Source: Hygrophila difformis (lineage: Eukaryota > Streptophyta > Magnoliopsida > Lamiales > Acanthaceae). Taken from it: 64,000 bases of DNA. The notes beneath the pieces were generated by a model that was given only the letters and a program-made list of their open reading frames with translations, searched no databases and was not told the DNA's origin. The stretch lies in assembly GCA_030278955.1 (NCBI GenBank), contig JAOANR010000001.1:42496890-42560889 (forward strand), given 5' to 3'. Shown piece after piece: positions 12,822 through 25,154 of the stretch. Both the position numbers and the translations under genes were made by a program. The number at the start of each line of letters is the position of its first letter. Position 1 is the first letter of the stretch.

Positions 12822-13380
12822 TTGTCGCGATATCATAAATTTTGTCGCGGACCGAGATCCGCGACATGGACATCCCGACAAGTTTTTAGAATTTTTGGCA
12901 GCATAACGCCTCTTTGTCGCTATGCAAGATTTTGTCGCGGAACGTGGTTCCGCGACAAGGGTGACATCGCGACAAAGTGTTTTCAGAAAATTCCTAAAGC
13001 ATTTGAACCCTTGTCGCTATGCATGGAAATTTTGTCGCGGAACGTGGTTCCGCGACAAGGTGTTCCGCGACAAGGTGTTCAAAGATCAAGGAACATGGCA
13101 TAATTTTTCTGTCTCAGAATGGGATTTTGTCGCGGAACGTGGCTCCGCGACAAGATGATTCCGCGACAAAAAGCCATGAAGACAAAATGCAAGAGTTTGG
13201 CTCCTTTGTCGCTATGCATGGACAGTTTTGTCGCGGAACGTGGCTCCGCGACAAGGTATTCCGCGACAAAAGGGTTTTAAATTATGGAGACAAGTGTCTT
13301 GAAACACCTTGGTCGCGTAACAGCCATTTTGTCGCGGAACGTGGTTCCGCGCCAGAAGGCGGTTGGCGCCCAAGGTGGTT
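12822..13380. repeat. GTCGCGGAAC palindrome cluster, leader side of LTR C
   Basis: About six units are arranged roughly every 100 bp. A full unit is TTGTCGCGGAAC, a 3-4-nt spacer such as GTG, then GTTCCGCGACAA, often preceded by TTTGTCGCTATGCATGG and followed by a further half site TTCCGCGACAAA. Each can fold into a strong stem. In the sense direction the cluster lies 0.6-1.2 kb downstream of the TATA box, so it should be in the transcript leader. Confidence 0.85.
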
Positions 13381-14016
13381 CAGGACAAAAGTCAGAAAAA
13401 GCAGAAATGAACAGTGGCATGCAAACAGCGTGATCTCACCCTATTTCAGATCAAAAAGCTATTCTAAGCTAAAAATAAGCAAGAAACATTCAAAATAAAG
13501 AAGAACATGCTTAAACAAAAAAAAAATAACAAGGATGGGCAGAATATTAAAATAAAGCAGGAGTCCTAATCTAGGGTTTGATCACACATCCACACAACAT
13601 TATCCATAATATGCCAACAGTAAACATAAAAATAACAAAATGGGGGTCAAATGACCCCAAAATGAAAAAGAAAGCATAAATCCATGGGGTGTGAGACCCA
13701 TTTCATGATTTGGGACACAAATGATGAATGTTTTCCCATATTATTGAAGAGGTATTGTTAATACCCATGATTTGGGTATTACAAACCCTAAAACAAGAGT
13801 TTAGAAACCAAAACATAGTATAAAAATGGCTATCTAAGCAACTGTGAACAGTAAAAACACTAAACTAAGCTAAACTAAGAGCAAAAATTAAATAATACAT
13901 GAAAATAAACCTAAACTACTCTACCTAAGGAAAAACTCCTAAGCTTGCCTGCAAGAGCTCTACAACAATTTCAATCTCTACTGGCCAACCAACCCTTAGC
14001 TCATGGGAGACACCTC

Positions 14017-14025
14017 ATATTTATA
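14017..14025 (-). promoter_or_regulatory. LTR C core promoter (3' copy)
   Basis: The sense strand reads CTTCTATAAATATGAGG. Just upstream (14031-14075) lie a telo-box-like AACCCTAA (plus strand) and TGGGC/GCCCA site II motifs (AGCCCATGGGCC). Site II plus telo-box next to TATA is a known combination in plant promoters of growth-related genes. The active copy is at 29218-29226. Confidence 0.7.
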
Positions 14026-14119
14026 GAAGTGTAACCCTAAGCCCATGGGCCTTGATTCTAGCCCATTGTGTCTTAAGACATCACACACATCACAGCTTTG
14101 TCTCGGAGCATCAAGTTGG

Positions 14120-14340
14120 TCGCGGAACACACTGCATGTGGCAAGGCTTCTCGACTGGGTCTTGTGTCTCTATTTGTGCATCTTGGTCGCGGAACATGCC
14201 TTTGTCGCGGAGCATGCCATCGCGACAAAGGTCATCGCGCCAAGGGGCTTGGCTGGTCTCCTCTTCATTTGGGCCACTTGGTCGCGGAACATGTCTTTGT
14301 CGCGGAGCACTGCATCGCGCCAAGGGGCTTCCGCGACAAA
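14120..14340. promoter_or_regulatory. Palindrome cluster upstream of LTR C TATA box
   Basis: Half and full sites GGTCGCGGAAC, TTTGTCGCGGAGCATG, ATCGCGACAAAG, ATCGCGCCAAGG and TTCCGCGACAAAGG occur across about 220 bp. In the sense direction they end about 95 bp upstream of TATA. The sequence is the same motif family as the cluster upstream of the internal F-box TATA at 18244-18556. Confidence 0.75.
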
Positions 14341-14645
14341 GGTCTTCCTGGGCCTGCTGGATTGGGCCAGATGGGCCGAAAATATTCTTTTTGTGGGCTT
14401 TTCTATCTTTTTCCCATCTTTTTGTTTCCTTTTCTTTTTCTCATGTTTTTGGATTTTTCTAACATAAATATGTAATAAAATTACATATTTATGTCTTTTT
14501 CACACCAGCTTATTATTTTTACAATTATGCATAAATTAGTCCAATTCGACTGCTTTCTTACTTAATGTAAGACCGGAATGCGATCAAATGCCCGTTTAAG
14601 ACACGGAAATGGATTGAAAATAATGGTCATTTTTGGCCATTATCA

Positions 14646-14660
14646 ACATCCTCACATTTA
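14646..14660 (-). promoter_or_regulatory. Polypurine-tract region of element C
   Basis: The sense strand reads TAAATGTGAGGATGT directly before the LTR start TGATAATGG. The same string also closes the internal hairpins at 17021 and 18914. Confidence 0.65.
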
Positions 14661-16285
14661 ATACTGATCGTCCCCGAGCAGTCAGAGTCAATGTTCGTAA
14701 GAACACGGACTCTACATATTCAATTCATTTTCGTGGCTTCATAAATCACATCCTTTTTGGATTGGGATAAGACAATCAAAAATTACAAGTATTGAATTCC
14801 CTTGATTGCAGTGTTTAATGAAATGATACTTGCTCACTATATCGGGCCTACAAATCAAACATTATTATTAATCCTTCATGGATATCATGTTTGAAGAATG
14901 CAAGGATTAGGGATGAGAATTAGAGGATGACATGAATATGTGCAATAAGACAAAGCCTCACTTATAAGAGAATCGGAAAAATTCATTCACTCTCAATTGG
15001 GGTTTAATCATGAACGCTCAAGATCACATTTAATTAAATTATCCCATAAGCTTGCAATCAGACCAATTCGCCACCGGCTCATTTCTTCAAATCGAGATCA
15101 CGAGGTCTTATTTGAGGGTTATAACGGGGCGTACGGTTGTAACATTAGGTGGGAAAAGGGAATTATTGGGCGAAGAAGTGGCAAGAATTAATTCCATCAT
15201 AACTTGGCATTTTTATTTAAAATATATGATCATCAATATTTCTTTCTTTTTTTTTTTTTTTTTTTTTTTGCATGACATTAGACTATTGTCTAATTGCGTG
15301 TCATTTGCAATTTATTTGTGTTGAATGACATTCAACTTCTTTTCTCTTTTTTTTTTTTTTTTTGATCATAATTTTAATGCCCTTGATAGAATTCATCCTT
15401 GCACACTTGGGTTTGAATTTCTTGGTCTTTTTGTAAGGCTAGGAATAATATGAAGGGCTTCAAAGAAAAATTAGGCTTATAGGCTCAAATTGGTTAATCC
15501 TAAAGGGAAATATTTTTGGGTTTGGATTTCAAACGAAGGCCAAAAATTTGGGTTTTCTAGGTGCCTCGATCATATGCTCGATTTCGGGAATATGGCATGG
15601 TCTTGGATCGGTCCCAATTGCAAGTTCTAGTTTCTTTTAATCAAAATGATTCACACATCAAAGAAAATGAATGAGTAAAAGTGACTCATGGCTCAGATCT
15701 CACAAGGTTGGGTTGATTCATGTCATACAATATTCTCAAATTTAATCAAAGCTTAATTCTAACAATTTATTCAATCGAGATCTCTAACATGCAGATTTAT
15801 TACCCAATAAGCTGATCGCATCATTAAATTTTTATAGCTCAAAACCTCAGGAATTCATTTCATGCATGTCTTCAATTATATTATCCCAATTTGAAAGTCT
15901 GAAAATTTAATCATAAGCCTAAATTCAACCTGTGAATTTAGAGCAAGTTTATGCATATTTTTGCTGGTTATTTAATTGAAAGCAGTAAAGAGGCACTGCT
16001 GACATACTGAGTATGTCAACAGCATATTTTTGGTCTGACAGTCACTTATTCATCTCGGACTGTACAGACATCTTTTCAAAGGAAAGCAGTAAAGAATTGT
16101 TCAGTGGTCTCAAAAGATGAGTTCCAATTTAGGGAAAGCAAATAAATACAACCGAGGCAAGGGATTCTCGTGCAGTTAATACAAACCTGCACACACAAAA
16201 GGAGGAATCCCTTGCAGATTACTACTACTAAAATGGAAATGAAATAAAGCAGGGTAAAGTGGAACTAGGATTCTTCCTTCCTTCT
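14661..16285 (-). other. 3' noncoding region of element C
   Basis: No gene is seen. It begins with GATCGTCCCCGAGC (a small stem-loop region shared with B at 45275) and is alignable along most of its length with 45275-46680 of element B. Two long T runs (15250-15270 and 15343-15363) would be A-rich in sense RNA. Confidence 0.65.
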
Positions 16286-18079
16286 TCAGGGCATGTATCG
16301 GAGCCAGAGGACACAGCTGGAAAGCTCACAACGTAGGCACCAATCGCGGTTTCTCAGAGGTGCATGCCATCTTGGGCAGTAGACTCTGACTCCTTGGCCT
16401 GCCCACAGTTGTGGGTTGTCTGGGTTGTCTGTTATCCAAGCGAGGACGTTGGTGGAAGTGTACCGAAAAACTGATCGATCTGTCACCATCCTGTCGATCA
16501 TTCTGATCCCCTGCTCAACTTGGCTTTCATCAGTCTTACTCATAAGCATCAATCCGCGGGTGAAGATTGACGTCTTATGGTTGTCCTCAAGTCCCGGGCG
16601 TAGCAGTTCACAAGCGCGCTCCTCATTCCCCTCTGCAAATGCCCTGAGTGCTGGGATGAGCTGAAGATTGAAGTTTCCTGCCGCTGTGCATATTCGCAGG
16701 AATCTCTCCTTCTGCCGATGGATCCTTACTTGCCATCTCTTCACAGTGGAGGTGTTAACCTCGCATCGCTTGTACACGATAGTAAGGTTTCCAGCATCCC
16801 TGAGCTTCTTGCATACACGTTGCGCGGCAAACACCTCCCTGATTTCATCCTCTCCTATCCGGGAGAGAATCTCGCCAAGGAGTTCGAGCGGTAGGTCCAG
16901 CAGCTTGGTTCCCTCTGGAGCAGGGTCTGGAATGGGAGGATTACCCCTGAAAAGATAGGAAGTGATGAATCCAATTTTTATGTAATTTTCGGAAATTATT
17001 CAAGTTCAGAAACCAACATCCTCACATTTAGAGCTTTGCTCTAGATGTGAGATTATTAAATTCCTGACTTGAATTTTAATTTAAAGCACATGCAAATAAT
17101 ATTTGGTTTTAAATGGGCTAAAGAGCCCAAAATAAAATAGAATTGGCCATTGGGCCTAAAATCTTTTTAATGGGCCATAGGGCCCAAAAGTTTTCAGTTT
17201 TATTAAACAAGTCCGAGACACTTGTTGGAAGTGGAATGAGATGGATAGATGGAAATGGAATGCTCGAATATTGGAATGTGCAATGGAGACGTGGCGGAAC
17301 GGATCTGCTGTTTCTGGATAGCTTGGACTGTTTGGACAGTTAAAGCATCCAAAAATTTGCAAACACTGTTTTTAATTTTTAAAAATGGTTGACTTGTTTT
17401 ATTTAACAAAGATGGGATGTGAGTGGTCCCATTTTGGATTTTTGAAAAGGATAGCAGTTGGGTGACAAAAGTACTGCTATCTTACTCACACTAGTGTTCC
17501 ATTGGGAACAAAAGACTCAAGTCAAACATTAAACAAAAATTACTCTTTTTGTCTTTTTCTAAAAGGTTGCTTTTATTAAAAGTGGAAGCTTCCTATTGGG
17601 TGTTTGTACTATGTTTCCGTAAACAAACAAACATTTATTCCCATGAGATTTCTAACATGGGGACAAATGTGCCCAAAGAGATCTTACCTCTTTTATTACA
17701 CCAACTCAACACTGTGCACATCACATCAGGATCAATCAAACCAACAACATCAAGATATTCAAAACAATACCCAAATGTTCATCAGTTTGTTCTTCCCAGT
17801 TTTAAACCTTCAAAAACTTATCCATTACCAGTTTCAAAATGGGGTTTCAGGCGTTTTAAAATGATGCTCATACCCGAGAGCACTTTGAAAACTTCCAAAA
17901 ATCTAAAGTTAAATGCATATATACACCACATCACACCAAGAACACAACAAAATAAAAACAAAACAAACGGGTCCGAATGGGTGCTATGAACATGGCGAAA
18001 ACAGGGTTTACCCTCTCCTCCTTGGCTCGGGTCTAGACACGGGTCCAAGGTTTGGGAGGAGTCCATGAAATCGGTCCAT
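16286..18079 (-). CDS. F-box protein gene of element C (two exons)
   Basis: Exon 1 is 18079-18012 and exon 2 is 16946-16286, separated by a 1065-nt intron. Exon 1 opens at the first ATG after a CT-rich leader (about 18080-18215) and a TATA-like GTATTTATAC at 18236-18227. It supplies 22 codons plus 2 nt, ends at G|GTAAAC, and the acceptor is TATCTTTTCAG|G, which restores the frame exactly. Exon 2 alone has no ATG before the F-box, so an upstream exon is required. The product would be about 242 aa. It has an F-box near residues 40-80 (LLDLPLELLGEILSRIG), a helical middle with AGNFNLQLIPALRAFAEGN and ELLRPGLEDNHKTSIF, and a C-terminal GQGVRVYC...H...CLRC motif. F-box proteins bind SKP1 in SCF ubiquitin ligases and choose substrates; the target is unknown. 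Architecture resembles Arabidopsis At1g67623-like F-box proteins. Splice sites are read by eye only. Confidence 0.75.
17021..17051. repeat. Intercistronic hairpin, element C copy 2
   Basis: Arms CTCACATTTAGAG (17021-17033) and CTCTAGATGTGAG (17039-17051) enclose a 5-nt loop. One position is G.U-compatible on the plus strand and mismatched on the sense strand. It lies in the F-box intron, 74 nt upstream of the acceptor at 16946, and its sense 3' side continues GATGTTGG. Confidence 0.8.
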
Positions 18080-18226
18080 AGTTTCCCCTTGGAAATGGAG
18101 TGCAAGAGTGCGAAGAACACGTGGTGTTCGTTCGGATGAGAGAAAAATGGGGGAAAAGAAGATGAAGAAGTTGGAGGAAGTTGAAATGACAAGAGAAAGT
18201 GAAAAGAAACTGGAGGGGGTGGGGGG

Positions 18227-18236
18227 GTATAAATAC
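18227..18236 (-). promoter_or_regulatory. TATA-like box of the F-box gene in element C
   Basis: GTATAAATAC on the plus strand (GTATTTATAC in sense) is close to symmetric, so the strand is not certain. It sits 8 nt from the nearest palindrome on its upstream side and about 150 nt before the exon 1 ATG, with a CT-rich leader between. Confidence 0.5.
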
Positions 18237-18243
18237 TTGAACT

Positions 18244-18556
18244 TTTGTCGCGGAATCCGAGACTTTGTCGCGGAACAAGGTTCCGCGACAAGGCATAGCG
18301 ACATCAGAGAGGTCGCGGGGTTGAGGGTTGGTCGCGGAGTCATGCTCCGCGACAAGGCTACCGCGACAAAGCTCAGTATGGGGACAGGGTCAACGCAGAT
18401 CATGTCGCAGAGCAGGGCTTGGTCGCGGAGTCATGCTCCGCGACAAGGTGCATCGCGACAATCAACGGAGAAGGGTTAAGAAGGAAAAGGGAGTTTGTTG
18501 CGGAACAGGGTCTGGTCGCGATGTATGACATCGCGACAAAAGACCTTCCGCGATAG
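18244..18556. promoter_or_regulatory. Palindrome cluster upstream of the F-box gene in element C
   Basis: TTGTCGCGGAAC with GTTCCGCGACAAGG (18262-18292), GGTCGCGGAG with CTCCGCGACAAGG (18330-18355 and 18421-18448), and further GTCGCGATG / ATCGCGACAAA sites. This is the motif family of this element's own LTRs, placed directly upstream of the internal TATA-like box, as in the LTR. Confidence 0.8.
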
Positions 18557-18913
18557 AGAATTTTTTGAATTTTCAAATTTTCTTGGACTGGGCCCGAGTG
18601 TGATGTTGGGCCTGAATCCATTTTATTTGATTTGGGCTAAATAAATTCAGTCCAAGTAAATTCAAAATGCTGGGCTGAAAATTAAACAATCCACTTGCAA
18701 AAATTAGGTTGGGTTAGTTCCATTTATCTGTGAATTTTGTTTCGGGTGTTGAATTTTTTCAATTCCCGAAAGCGTTTTCTTAGACTTATGGAACTAATCC
18801 AACCAAGAACCTGGTTTTCCATGTTACTCTTATCTGCTCCTCTTTTTGGGGGTTCCGAACTTCTGCAAGATAGATGAATGAAATGCATTAGATTTTCTCC
18901 AAATATCAACATC
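18557..18913 (-). other. Post-pol exon-like segment of element C
   Basis: In the sense direction a 3' splice-like site ATCTTGCAG ends at 18863, 52 nt after the hairpin at 18914. It is followed by sequence alignable with the segment after 47177 in element B (CCAAAAAGA, then CAGGTTC..GGTTGG). The short frames in it are not convincing genes. TGGGCC/TGGGCT motifs occur at 18588-18675. Confidence 0.45.
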
Positions 18914-18944
18914 CTCACATTTAGAGTCTTAGTACTCTAAATGT
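18914..18944. repeat. Intercistronic hairpin, element C copy 1 (after pol)
   Basis: Arms ACATTTAGAGT (18917-18927) and ACTCTAAATGT (18934-18944) enclose a 6-nt loop. The sense 3' side reads GTGAGGATGTTGATA, as at the PPT/LTR junction. It lies about 110 nt after the pol stop codon. Confidence 0.8.
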
Positions 18945-19053
18945 TTAATTGATCTTTGGGTACTTGCTCGTCATGAAATAAGTACTGTAAATATATAATA
19001 TATATATATATATATATATAAACTAAAATTTTTGTGTTTTTAAATGCTGTTTC

Positions 19054-22000
19054 TTATTGAGTGTAAGCCGGGTCTGCCACTGCTTGGCTTTCTTTCTCCG
19101 GATCGAACTGTCCAAGGTACTCTTTTAATCGTTGTCCATTCACCACTATATTGCCCCTATCAGTTCGGATCCTAACAGCTCCATTTTTTAACACCTCTAG
19201 TACTTCATGTGGTCCTTCCCATCTAGATTTGAGCTTTCCAGGGAACAGCTTCAACCTAGTATTGAACAATAACACATGTTGACCAACATAAAAATACTTA
19301 GGTTTGATCCGGCGATCGTGCAACTTCTGGGTCCGCTCCTTGTAAATTCGAGAGCTTTCATAAGCTTGCGCTCGTATTTCCTCAATTTCATTGAGGTCCA
19401 ACTTACGTTTGCTCTGAGCAACTTTCGGATCGAAGTTAAGCGTTTTAACGGCCCAGTAAGCTTTATGCTCTAGCTCTACGGGTAAATGACAGGCTTTTCC
19501 GAAGACCAGCCTATATGGAGACATCCCGATGGGAGTCTTATATGCTGTGCGGTATGCCCATAGAGCATCATTGAGCTTACGTGCCCAATCCTTACGGGTT
19601 ATCCCGACAGTGGCTTCGAGTATGTGTTTGATTTCGCGATTGGATACTTCGACTTGACCACTAGTCTGAGGATGGTAAGGCGTGCCTATCTTATGGAGGA
19701 TCCCATTTTTACTCATTAAAGTTTCAAAACCTTTATTAATAAAGTGTGTTCCTCCATCAGATATCACCACCCTAGGTACGCCAAATCGACTGAAAATGTT
19801 GTTCTTGAGGAACTTGATTACTTGGCTACCATCATTGGTCGGTAATGCGACAGCCTCGACCCATTTGGATACGTAATCGACAGCTACCAAGATATAGTAG
19901 TTTCCACCAGATGGTGGAAACGGTCCCATGAAGTCAATGCCCCATACATCAAAGATCTCAAGTGTGAGAATCCCCTTTTGAGGCATCTCATCCCTCTTGG
20001 AGATGTTTCCTAATCTTTGGCATCTGTCACAGCCCTTAACAAATGTCCTGCAATCCTCATAGATGTGAGGCCAATAAAATCCACATTCTAGGACCTTGTG
20101 GGCCGTTCGAGCGGGACCATGGTGACCTCCATATTCTGATTCATGGCATTTTCTGACAATTTGATAGGCTTCATGCTCGGTCACACATCGCCTGATTATT
20201 AAATCAGGGCAGTGTTTGAAGAGATAAGGTTCTTCCCAGAAGTAACTTAATACATCTCGTTTGAACTTATTCCTCTGATGATAGTTCGAAAACTGTGGGG
20301 TTACTCCGCATGCCAAGAAGTTAGCGATGTCGGAAAACCATGGACAAGCTTGATTATGCAGATGCAACGCGAACAACTGTTCGTCCGGGAAATCTTCATT
20401 GACGGCTTTTTCCTTTTTATCATTATCTAATCGAGATAAGTGGTCAGCAGCACCATTATCTCGACCTCGCCTATCTTTTATTATGATGTCGAATTCTTGC
20501 AACAGAAGTACCCACCTGATTAATCGAGGTTTTGCATCTTGTTTGCTAAACAAGTATCTCAATGCTGTATGATCGGTGTATACTATGGTCTTCGTACCTA
20601 TCAGGTACTGTCTGAACTTGTCAAACGCGAAGACTACAGCATACATCTCTTTCTCCGTTGTGGTGTAGTTAACTTGGGCTTCATTCAGGGCGTGACTTGC
20701 GTAATGAATTACGCAGTGTCTCCCATCCTTATGTTGTCCAAGAACTGCGCCTACGGCGAGACCACTGGCATCGCACATTACCTCGAAAGGCAGTGACCAA
20801 TCGGGTGGTTGCACTATCGGTGCAGAAACCAACATCTTCTTGAGCGTGTCAAAGGCTTGGACACACGCTTCATTTATTAAGAAAGGATTTTCTTTACAAA
20901 GCAGATTAGTGAGCGGCTTGGCAATTTTAGAGAAATCCTTAATGAATCGCCGGTAAAAACCGGCATGCCCTAAGAAGCTCCTAACTGATTTGATCGAGTT
21001 AGGAAGAGGGAGATTGGAAATGATGGGAACTTTGGCTGGATCAACTTCAATGCCTGCACGAGAAATGCGATGACCTAACACTATGCCCTCAGTGACCATA
21101 AAATGGCACTTTTCCCAATTTAAAACCAAGTTAGTGTCCTCACACCTCTTTAAAATCTTAGCAAGATTGGTCAAACAATCTTCGAACGTATCTCCATACA
21201 CAGAGAAGTCATCCATGAAGACCTCAATGCATTTTTCGATAAATTCAGAGAAAATAGACATCATGCATCTTTGAAAAGTAGCAGGTGCATTGCACAAACC
21301 AAAAGGCATCCGTCGATAGGCAAAAGTGCCGTACGGGCAAGTAAAGGTGGTTTTCTCATGGTCTTCACTGGAAATAACAATCTGATTATAACCAGAATAA
21401 CCGTCCAAAAAGCAATAAAACTCTCTCCCTGCCAACCTCTCAAGCATCTGATCAATGAATGGCAATGGAAAATGGTCCTTTCGTGTGGCCTCATTCAGCT
21501 TCCGGTAATCGATACAAACTCTCCATCCGGTCACTGGTCTGGTTGCAACCTCTTCTCCTTGCTCATTCTTGGTTATGCACATCCCTCCTCGTTTGGGTAC
21601 GACCTGCACCGGGCTAACCCATTTGCTATCAGAGATAGGATAGATTATACCAGCATCTAAGAGCTTGATAACTTCTTTCCTTAACACTTCCTGCATAAGG
21701 GGGTTCAATCGCCTCTGAGGTTGACGGGAGGGTTTAAACTCTTCTTCCATTAGAATCCTGTGCATGCAAATAGAAGGGCTTATTCCTTTTATATCAGAAA
21801 TGGTCCAACCTATTGCATGTACATGTTTCTTAAGAACGACCACCAGAGCATTTTCTTGCTCTTGGGAGAGCTTAGCCGAAACAATCACGGGTAACTTTTT
21901 ATGTTCTGCGAGAAACGCGTACTTGAGATGATCGGGTAGTGTTTTAAGTTCAAGCTCTGGTGGACATTCAACGGAAGGGAGTAGTTTGCGAGAATTGGGT

Positions 22001-25000
22001 AGTGGGAGAACAGATTTACCTTCGGGATCCTGCATCAGTACAGGATCCTCTTCCTCCTCTTGGTTGGCGTCATCATGGAAGTCGATGCCGTCAAATTCCT
22101 CCAAATCCCCTGTTTCGGGATCGGCGAAGTGAACGGCTTTGCATCCTTTGTGCTCCACGCCAGCAGGCTTCAGTACCTGCTTTGATGGTTCATCCAGCAT
22201 CATTTCACAATCAAGTTCAGAGTCAAGCTCTTCCCTAACTATTACATTTTCAAATGAAAAACAAGAACTGTCATTCGGAAATTTCTGCAATTTCTCCATA
22301 TCAAAGATGATCTCCTCGCCATCGACCCTTAAGGTGACTTTTCCGGATTTAGCGTCAATCAGTGCACCACCAGTGGCTAGAAATGGGCGTCCAAGGATAA
22401 GCGGCATTTCAGAATCCTCTTCAATGTCGAGGATGATGAAGTCGACCGGGAAAAGAACCTGCCCGGTTTTGACTACAACATCCTTAAGGATTCCTACGGG
22501 CTGAGTGATCGATCTGTCTGCAAGTTGCAGTCTCATCTTGACCGGTTGAATTTCTCCAAGCTTAAGGCGAACAACCATAGCTAGTGGCATCACGTTGATG
22601 CTTGATCCTAGATCACAAAGCCCCATACTCACTTTGGCCTTTCCGAATTGTACTGGAAGTGTGCAACATCCGGGGTCTTCTTTCTTTTCAGGCATTCTCC
22701 TCTGAACGATGGCACTGCATGTGCTGTTGAGAATAATTACCTCTTCCTGCTCAACCTGCCTTTTTCCTGAAATCAATTCTTTCAAGAACTTAGCATAGAT
22801 GGGCATTTCGGAAATCATTTCTGTGAGAGGAATGGTTATCTCTACAGACTTTAATCGTTGCAGAAATTTCTTGAATTTAAGATCATGTTCTTTATTTTTA
22901 AGCCGCGCAGGATAAGGAATCCTGGGCATGTACTTATTATTAGCAATTTTTGGTGGTGAAGGGAAGGAAGTTGTACCTTCACCTGTACCCTTATCTGTTT
23001 CAGCCATTTCAGGCGCAGCTTCAGTCTGCAATTCGGCTGTCTCTTTTTCCACTTCGTTCCCATTATCAGCTTCCTTACCAGCATTGTCAACAATATCATC
23101 TTCTTCAAATTCCGCTCCAGTATCTGCTCCCTTTGGTCCAGCTAGTACTCTTCCGGATTTCAAGGTTATTGCCTTGCATTGCGGGTTCTTTTCCGCAGTA
23201 CTAGGCAATGTTCCTTTGTCCCTTTTCTGCATCTCGTTAGCCATCTGTGTAACTTGGGTCTCCACATTTCTGATGGAGGCCTGCAGTTGATTGTTGATCT
23301 CTTTCTGACTAGTGATGAAATCAGTCATCAGATTCTCAAGCCTTGAAGGAGGCTTTTGATTCTGATTCTGATTTTGATGCTGATTCTGATTCCACTGGCC
23401 TTGGTTTGGGACAAACTGAGGCTGGAAACTCTGATTGGGCTGAAAGTTCTGGAAATTCTGAGGCGGCCTTTGCTGGATCTGAGGTTGGAAACCTGGATTC
23501 TGAAAATGTTGGCCCCTGTTCTGATTGAATCCCTGATTCTGCTGAGGGTTGAACTGCTGTTGTGGCTTATTCAAGAGATGTGAATTCAGGGCGTTGTTGT
23601 TTGAGTAAGACAAATTCGGGTGTCTATTTGGAAAGGCTCCTGCATAGTTACAGCTCTCAGCTGTGACTTGCTCGCATGTGTCAGTTGCATGAGCACCTTG
23701 ACACAGTCCACAGATCACATCAGTTTGCTGTCCCTGCGCAGAACTTCCAACTCCTTGATTTACAGACAACGCTGCCACTTGCTCTTGAAGCCTTTCAATG
23801 TCTGACTTCTCTACTGTACCTACAGCACATAAACTACGAGGGGGAGTGAGATTACCATCATCAGTTAGAACAGAACGGTTTACACTCATGGCTTCAATCT
23901 TTGCCCAGGCTTGGTCCATCGGTATGTAGAGTAAATGTTGACCACCAGCAGCATCAAGCATGGATTTCCATGATGGGGTCAGACCACTGTAGAACTTTCT
24001 CAGTCTCTCCCAGTCATGGAAGCCATGTTGAGGACACTTTCTGAGTAGGTTGAAGAATCTTTCCTTTGCATCATACAAGGACTCGTCTGGTTTCATCTTG
24101 AATTCCGCAATTTTGGAGCGGCATTCATCCACCTTGGACTCCGGGAAGTATTTTGCTAGGAAGTTTCTGATCACATCTTCCCATGTAGACTTCTGATTTA
24201 CGGGCAGTGACTTGTACCATGTTCGTGCTCCGCTTGTCAGAGAGAAGGGGAATAGCCTTAGTCGAATAGTGTTTGCGGGTACATAACGATTCTTGATCGT
24301 GTCACACAATTCTAGGAAGGTTTGCAGGTGATCATGGGGATCTTCATGACTTGCTCCGGCAAACTGGTTGCTCTGGACTAGATTGATCAGGGCCGGTTTC
24401 AGTTCGAAATTCCTGGCCAAGAATGGAGCTTGTCCAGGAATGTTCAGATATGGCTCTAAAATCGGCTGCATGTAATCAGCAGCAGCTGCTGCTTGATGAT
24501 TGTTCTCAGGCCCGCCTTGGTACTGCTGTGGGTAGTAGTTCTGAGGCATGAAATAGTTCCTCGGATCATTGAAATCATTCGGATTCGGGGGATTCTGATG
24601 GGGGTTATGGTATTGCTGATTCTGTTGGTTTGGGAAATTTTGTTGATTTGGTTGGTTTTGGTTGTTTGGTGGGTTTTGGTTCGGGTTGGGAGGGGGTGCC
24701 TCGAAGTGCTGCTGCTCCATGTTTGGTGGATTCCCACCTCCTTGTATGATCTGGGGAGGGGGATCATCCAAATCATCATGATCAGCATCTTCGGGGTCTT
24801 CCTCAATGTTGTGAAGTGGGGGATTGGGTTGAATGATTGGTGGAATGTCAGGGTTTGCCATCTCGGAAATATCGCTGCTAGTGCTTGGCAAAAGTAGTGC
24901 CTGTCGTTCCCGTTCCCTTCTTCGTTTAGTCTCCGCCCTAAGACGTCGAGCTGTCTTTTCTATCTCTGAATTAAACGGGATCTCGGCTGGCGTCTGCTTC

Positions 25001-25011
25001 CTCCTTTGCAT
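19054..25011 (-). CDS. gag-pol: Gag-Pol polyprotein of element C (Athila type)
   Basis: One uninterrupted frame of 1985 aa from ATG at 25011. Gag: capsid-like region about residues 200-380 ([26 protein letters not shown]), then a zinc knuckle [13 protein letters not shown] near 432 with C-x2-C-x3-H-x4-C spacing, one residue shorter than the usual x4, as I know it from Athila Gag. A Gln/Asn-rich linker follows. Aspartic protease: [10 protein letters not shown] near 798, LILGRPFL downstream. Reverse transcriptase: about 1040-1330, with [11 protein letters not shown] and the catalytic FMDD near 1264. RNase H: from CDASG near 1412 through YTDH. Integrase: H-H-C-C zinc region near 1620-1660 (GGHHGPA, CDRCQ), catalytic D in GIDFMGPF near 1690, D in SDGGTHF near 1750, E in VSNREI near 1787. 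All catalytic residues I can check are present. The PBS is 144 nt upstream. No separate frames, so Gag to Pol ratio control is not evident. Confidence 0.95.
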   Translation of the reverse strand: MQRRKQTPAEIPFNSEIEKTARRLRAETKRRRERERQALLLPSTSSDISEMANPDIPPIIQPNPPLHNIEEDPEDADHDDLDDPPPQIIQGGGNPPNMEQQHFEAPPPNPNQNPPNNQNQPNQQNFPNQQNQQYHNPHQNPPNPNDFNDPRNYFMPQNYYPQQYQGGPENNHQAAAAADYMQPILEPYLNIPGQAPFLARNFELKPALINLVQSNQFAGASHEDPHDHLQTFLELCDTIKNRYVPANTIRLRLFPFSLTSGARTWYKSLPVNQKSTWEDVIRNFLAKYFPESKVDECRSKIAEFKMKPDESLYDAKERFFNLLRKCPQHGFHDWERLRKFYSGLTPSWKSMLDAAGGQHLLYIPMDQAWAKIEAMSVNRSVLTDDGNLTPPRSLCAVGTVEKSDIERLQEQVAALSVNQGVGSSAQGQQTDVICGLCQGAHATDTCEQVTAESCNYAGAFPNRHPNLSYSNNNALNSHLLNKPQQQFNPQQNQGFNQNRGQHFQNPGFQPQIQQRPPQNFQNFQPNQSFQPQFVPNQGQWNQNQHQNQNQNQKPPSRLENLMTDFITSQKEINNQLQASIRNVETQVTQMANEMQKRDKGTLPSTAEKNPQCKAITLKSGRVLAGPKGADTGAEFEEDDIVDNAGKEADNGNEVEKETAELQTEAAPEMAETDKGTGEGTTSFPSPPKIANNKYMPRIPYPARLKNKEHDLKFKKFLQRLKSVEITIPLTEMISEMPIYAKFLKELISGKRQVEQEEVIILNSTCSAIVQRRMPEKKEDPGCCTLPVQFGKAKVSMGLCDLGSSINVMPLAMVVRLKLGEIQPVKMRLQLADRSITQPVGILKDVVVKTGQVLFPVDFIILDIEEDSEMPLILGRPFLATGGALIDAKSGKVTLRVDGEEIIFDMEKLQKFPNDSSCFSFENVIVREELDSELDCEMMLDEPSKQVLKPAGVEHKGCKAVHFADPETGDLEEFDGIDFHDDANQEEEEDPVLMQDPEGKSVLPLPNSRKLLPSVECPPELELKTLPDHLKYAFLAEHKKLPVIVSAKLSQEQENALVVVLKKHVHAIGWTISDIKGISPSICMHRILMEEEFKPSRQPQRRLNPLMQEVLRKEVIKLLDAGIIYPISDSKWVSPVQVVPKRGGMCITKNEQGEEVATRPVTGWRVCIDYRKLNEATRKDHFPLPFIDQMLERLAGREFYCFLDGYSGYNQIVISSEDHEKTTFTCPYGTFAYRRMPFGLCNAPATFQRCMMSIFSEFIEKCIEVFMDDFSVYGDTFEDCLTNLAKILKRCEDTNLVLNWEKCHFMVTEGIVLGHRISRAGIEVDPAKVPIISNLPLPNSIKSVRSFLGHAGFYRRFIKDFSKIAKPLTNLLCKENPFLINEACVQAFDTLKKMLVSAPIVQPPDWSLPFEVMCDASGLAVGAVLGQHKDGRHCVIHYASHALNEAQVNYTTTEKEMYAVVFAFDKFRQYLIGTKTIVYTDHTALRYLFSKQDAKPRLIRWVLLLQEFDIIIKDRRGRDNGAADHLSRLDNDKKEKAVNEDFPDEQLFALHLHNQACPWFSDIANFLACGVTPQFSNYHQRNKFKRDVLSYFWEEPYLFKHCPDLIIRRCVTEHEAYQIVRKCHESEYGGHHGPARTAHKVLECGFYWPHIYEDCRTFVKGCDRCQRLGNISKRDEMPQKGILTLEIFDVWGIDFMGPFPPSGGNYYILVAVDYVSKWVEAVALPTNDGSQVIKFLKNNIFSRFGVPRVVISDGGTHFINKGFETLMSKNGILHKIGTPYHPQTSGQVEVSNREIKHILEATVGITRKDWARKLNDALWAYRTAYKTPIGMSPYRLVFGKACHLPVELEHKAYWAVKTLNFDPKVAQSKRKLDLNEIEEIRAQAYESSRIYKERTQKLHDRRIKPKYFYVGQHVLLFNTRLKLFPGKLKSRWEGPHEVLEVLKNGAVRIRTDRGNIVVNGQRLKEYLGQFDPEKESQAVADPAYTQ

Positions 25012-25154
25012 AGAACAACGGCTTCAATAATGACAGTACCTGTACAATCCCCAGGTTAGAAGTGGTTCTGAATGTGAATATTTATAATTATATGTATAGG
25101 CTAATCTAGGAGCAATGAGGAATGTAATTCTCTAAATAAAACGGCGCTGCATCC

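Larger units (their letters stand above)
9921..14645 (-). repeat. 3' LTR of element C
   Basis: The sense direction begins TGATAATGGCC at 14645 and ends GTTTCA at 9921. Near the sense 3' end, the terminal phrase CCATGAAACTTTT recurs at 10220-10232, with a weaker copy near 10098. It holds the TATA box at 14017-14025 and palindrome clusters on both sides of it. The many Arg/Ser/Thr-rich small open frames at 12822-13498 and 14045-14475 are translations of the palindromes. Confidence 0.95.

Noticed and set aside
12822..13498. Overlapping open frames rich in RNVVPRQ, AERGSATR and RGTWFRDK
   Set aside because: They are translations of the GTCGCGGAAC palindromes in different frames; the DNA palindrome explains the repeated peptides.
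18033..18403. Longer open frames covering the F-box leader and palindromes of element C
   Set aside because: They read through the palindromes and CT-rich leader. Only the first ATG after the leader, at 18079, fits the splice phase of the F-box exon.
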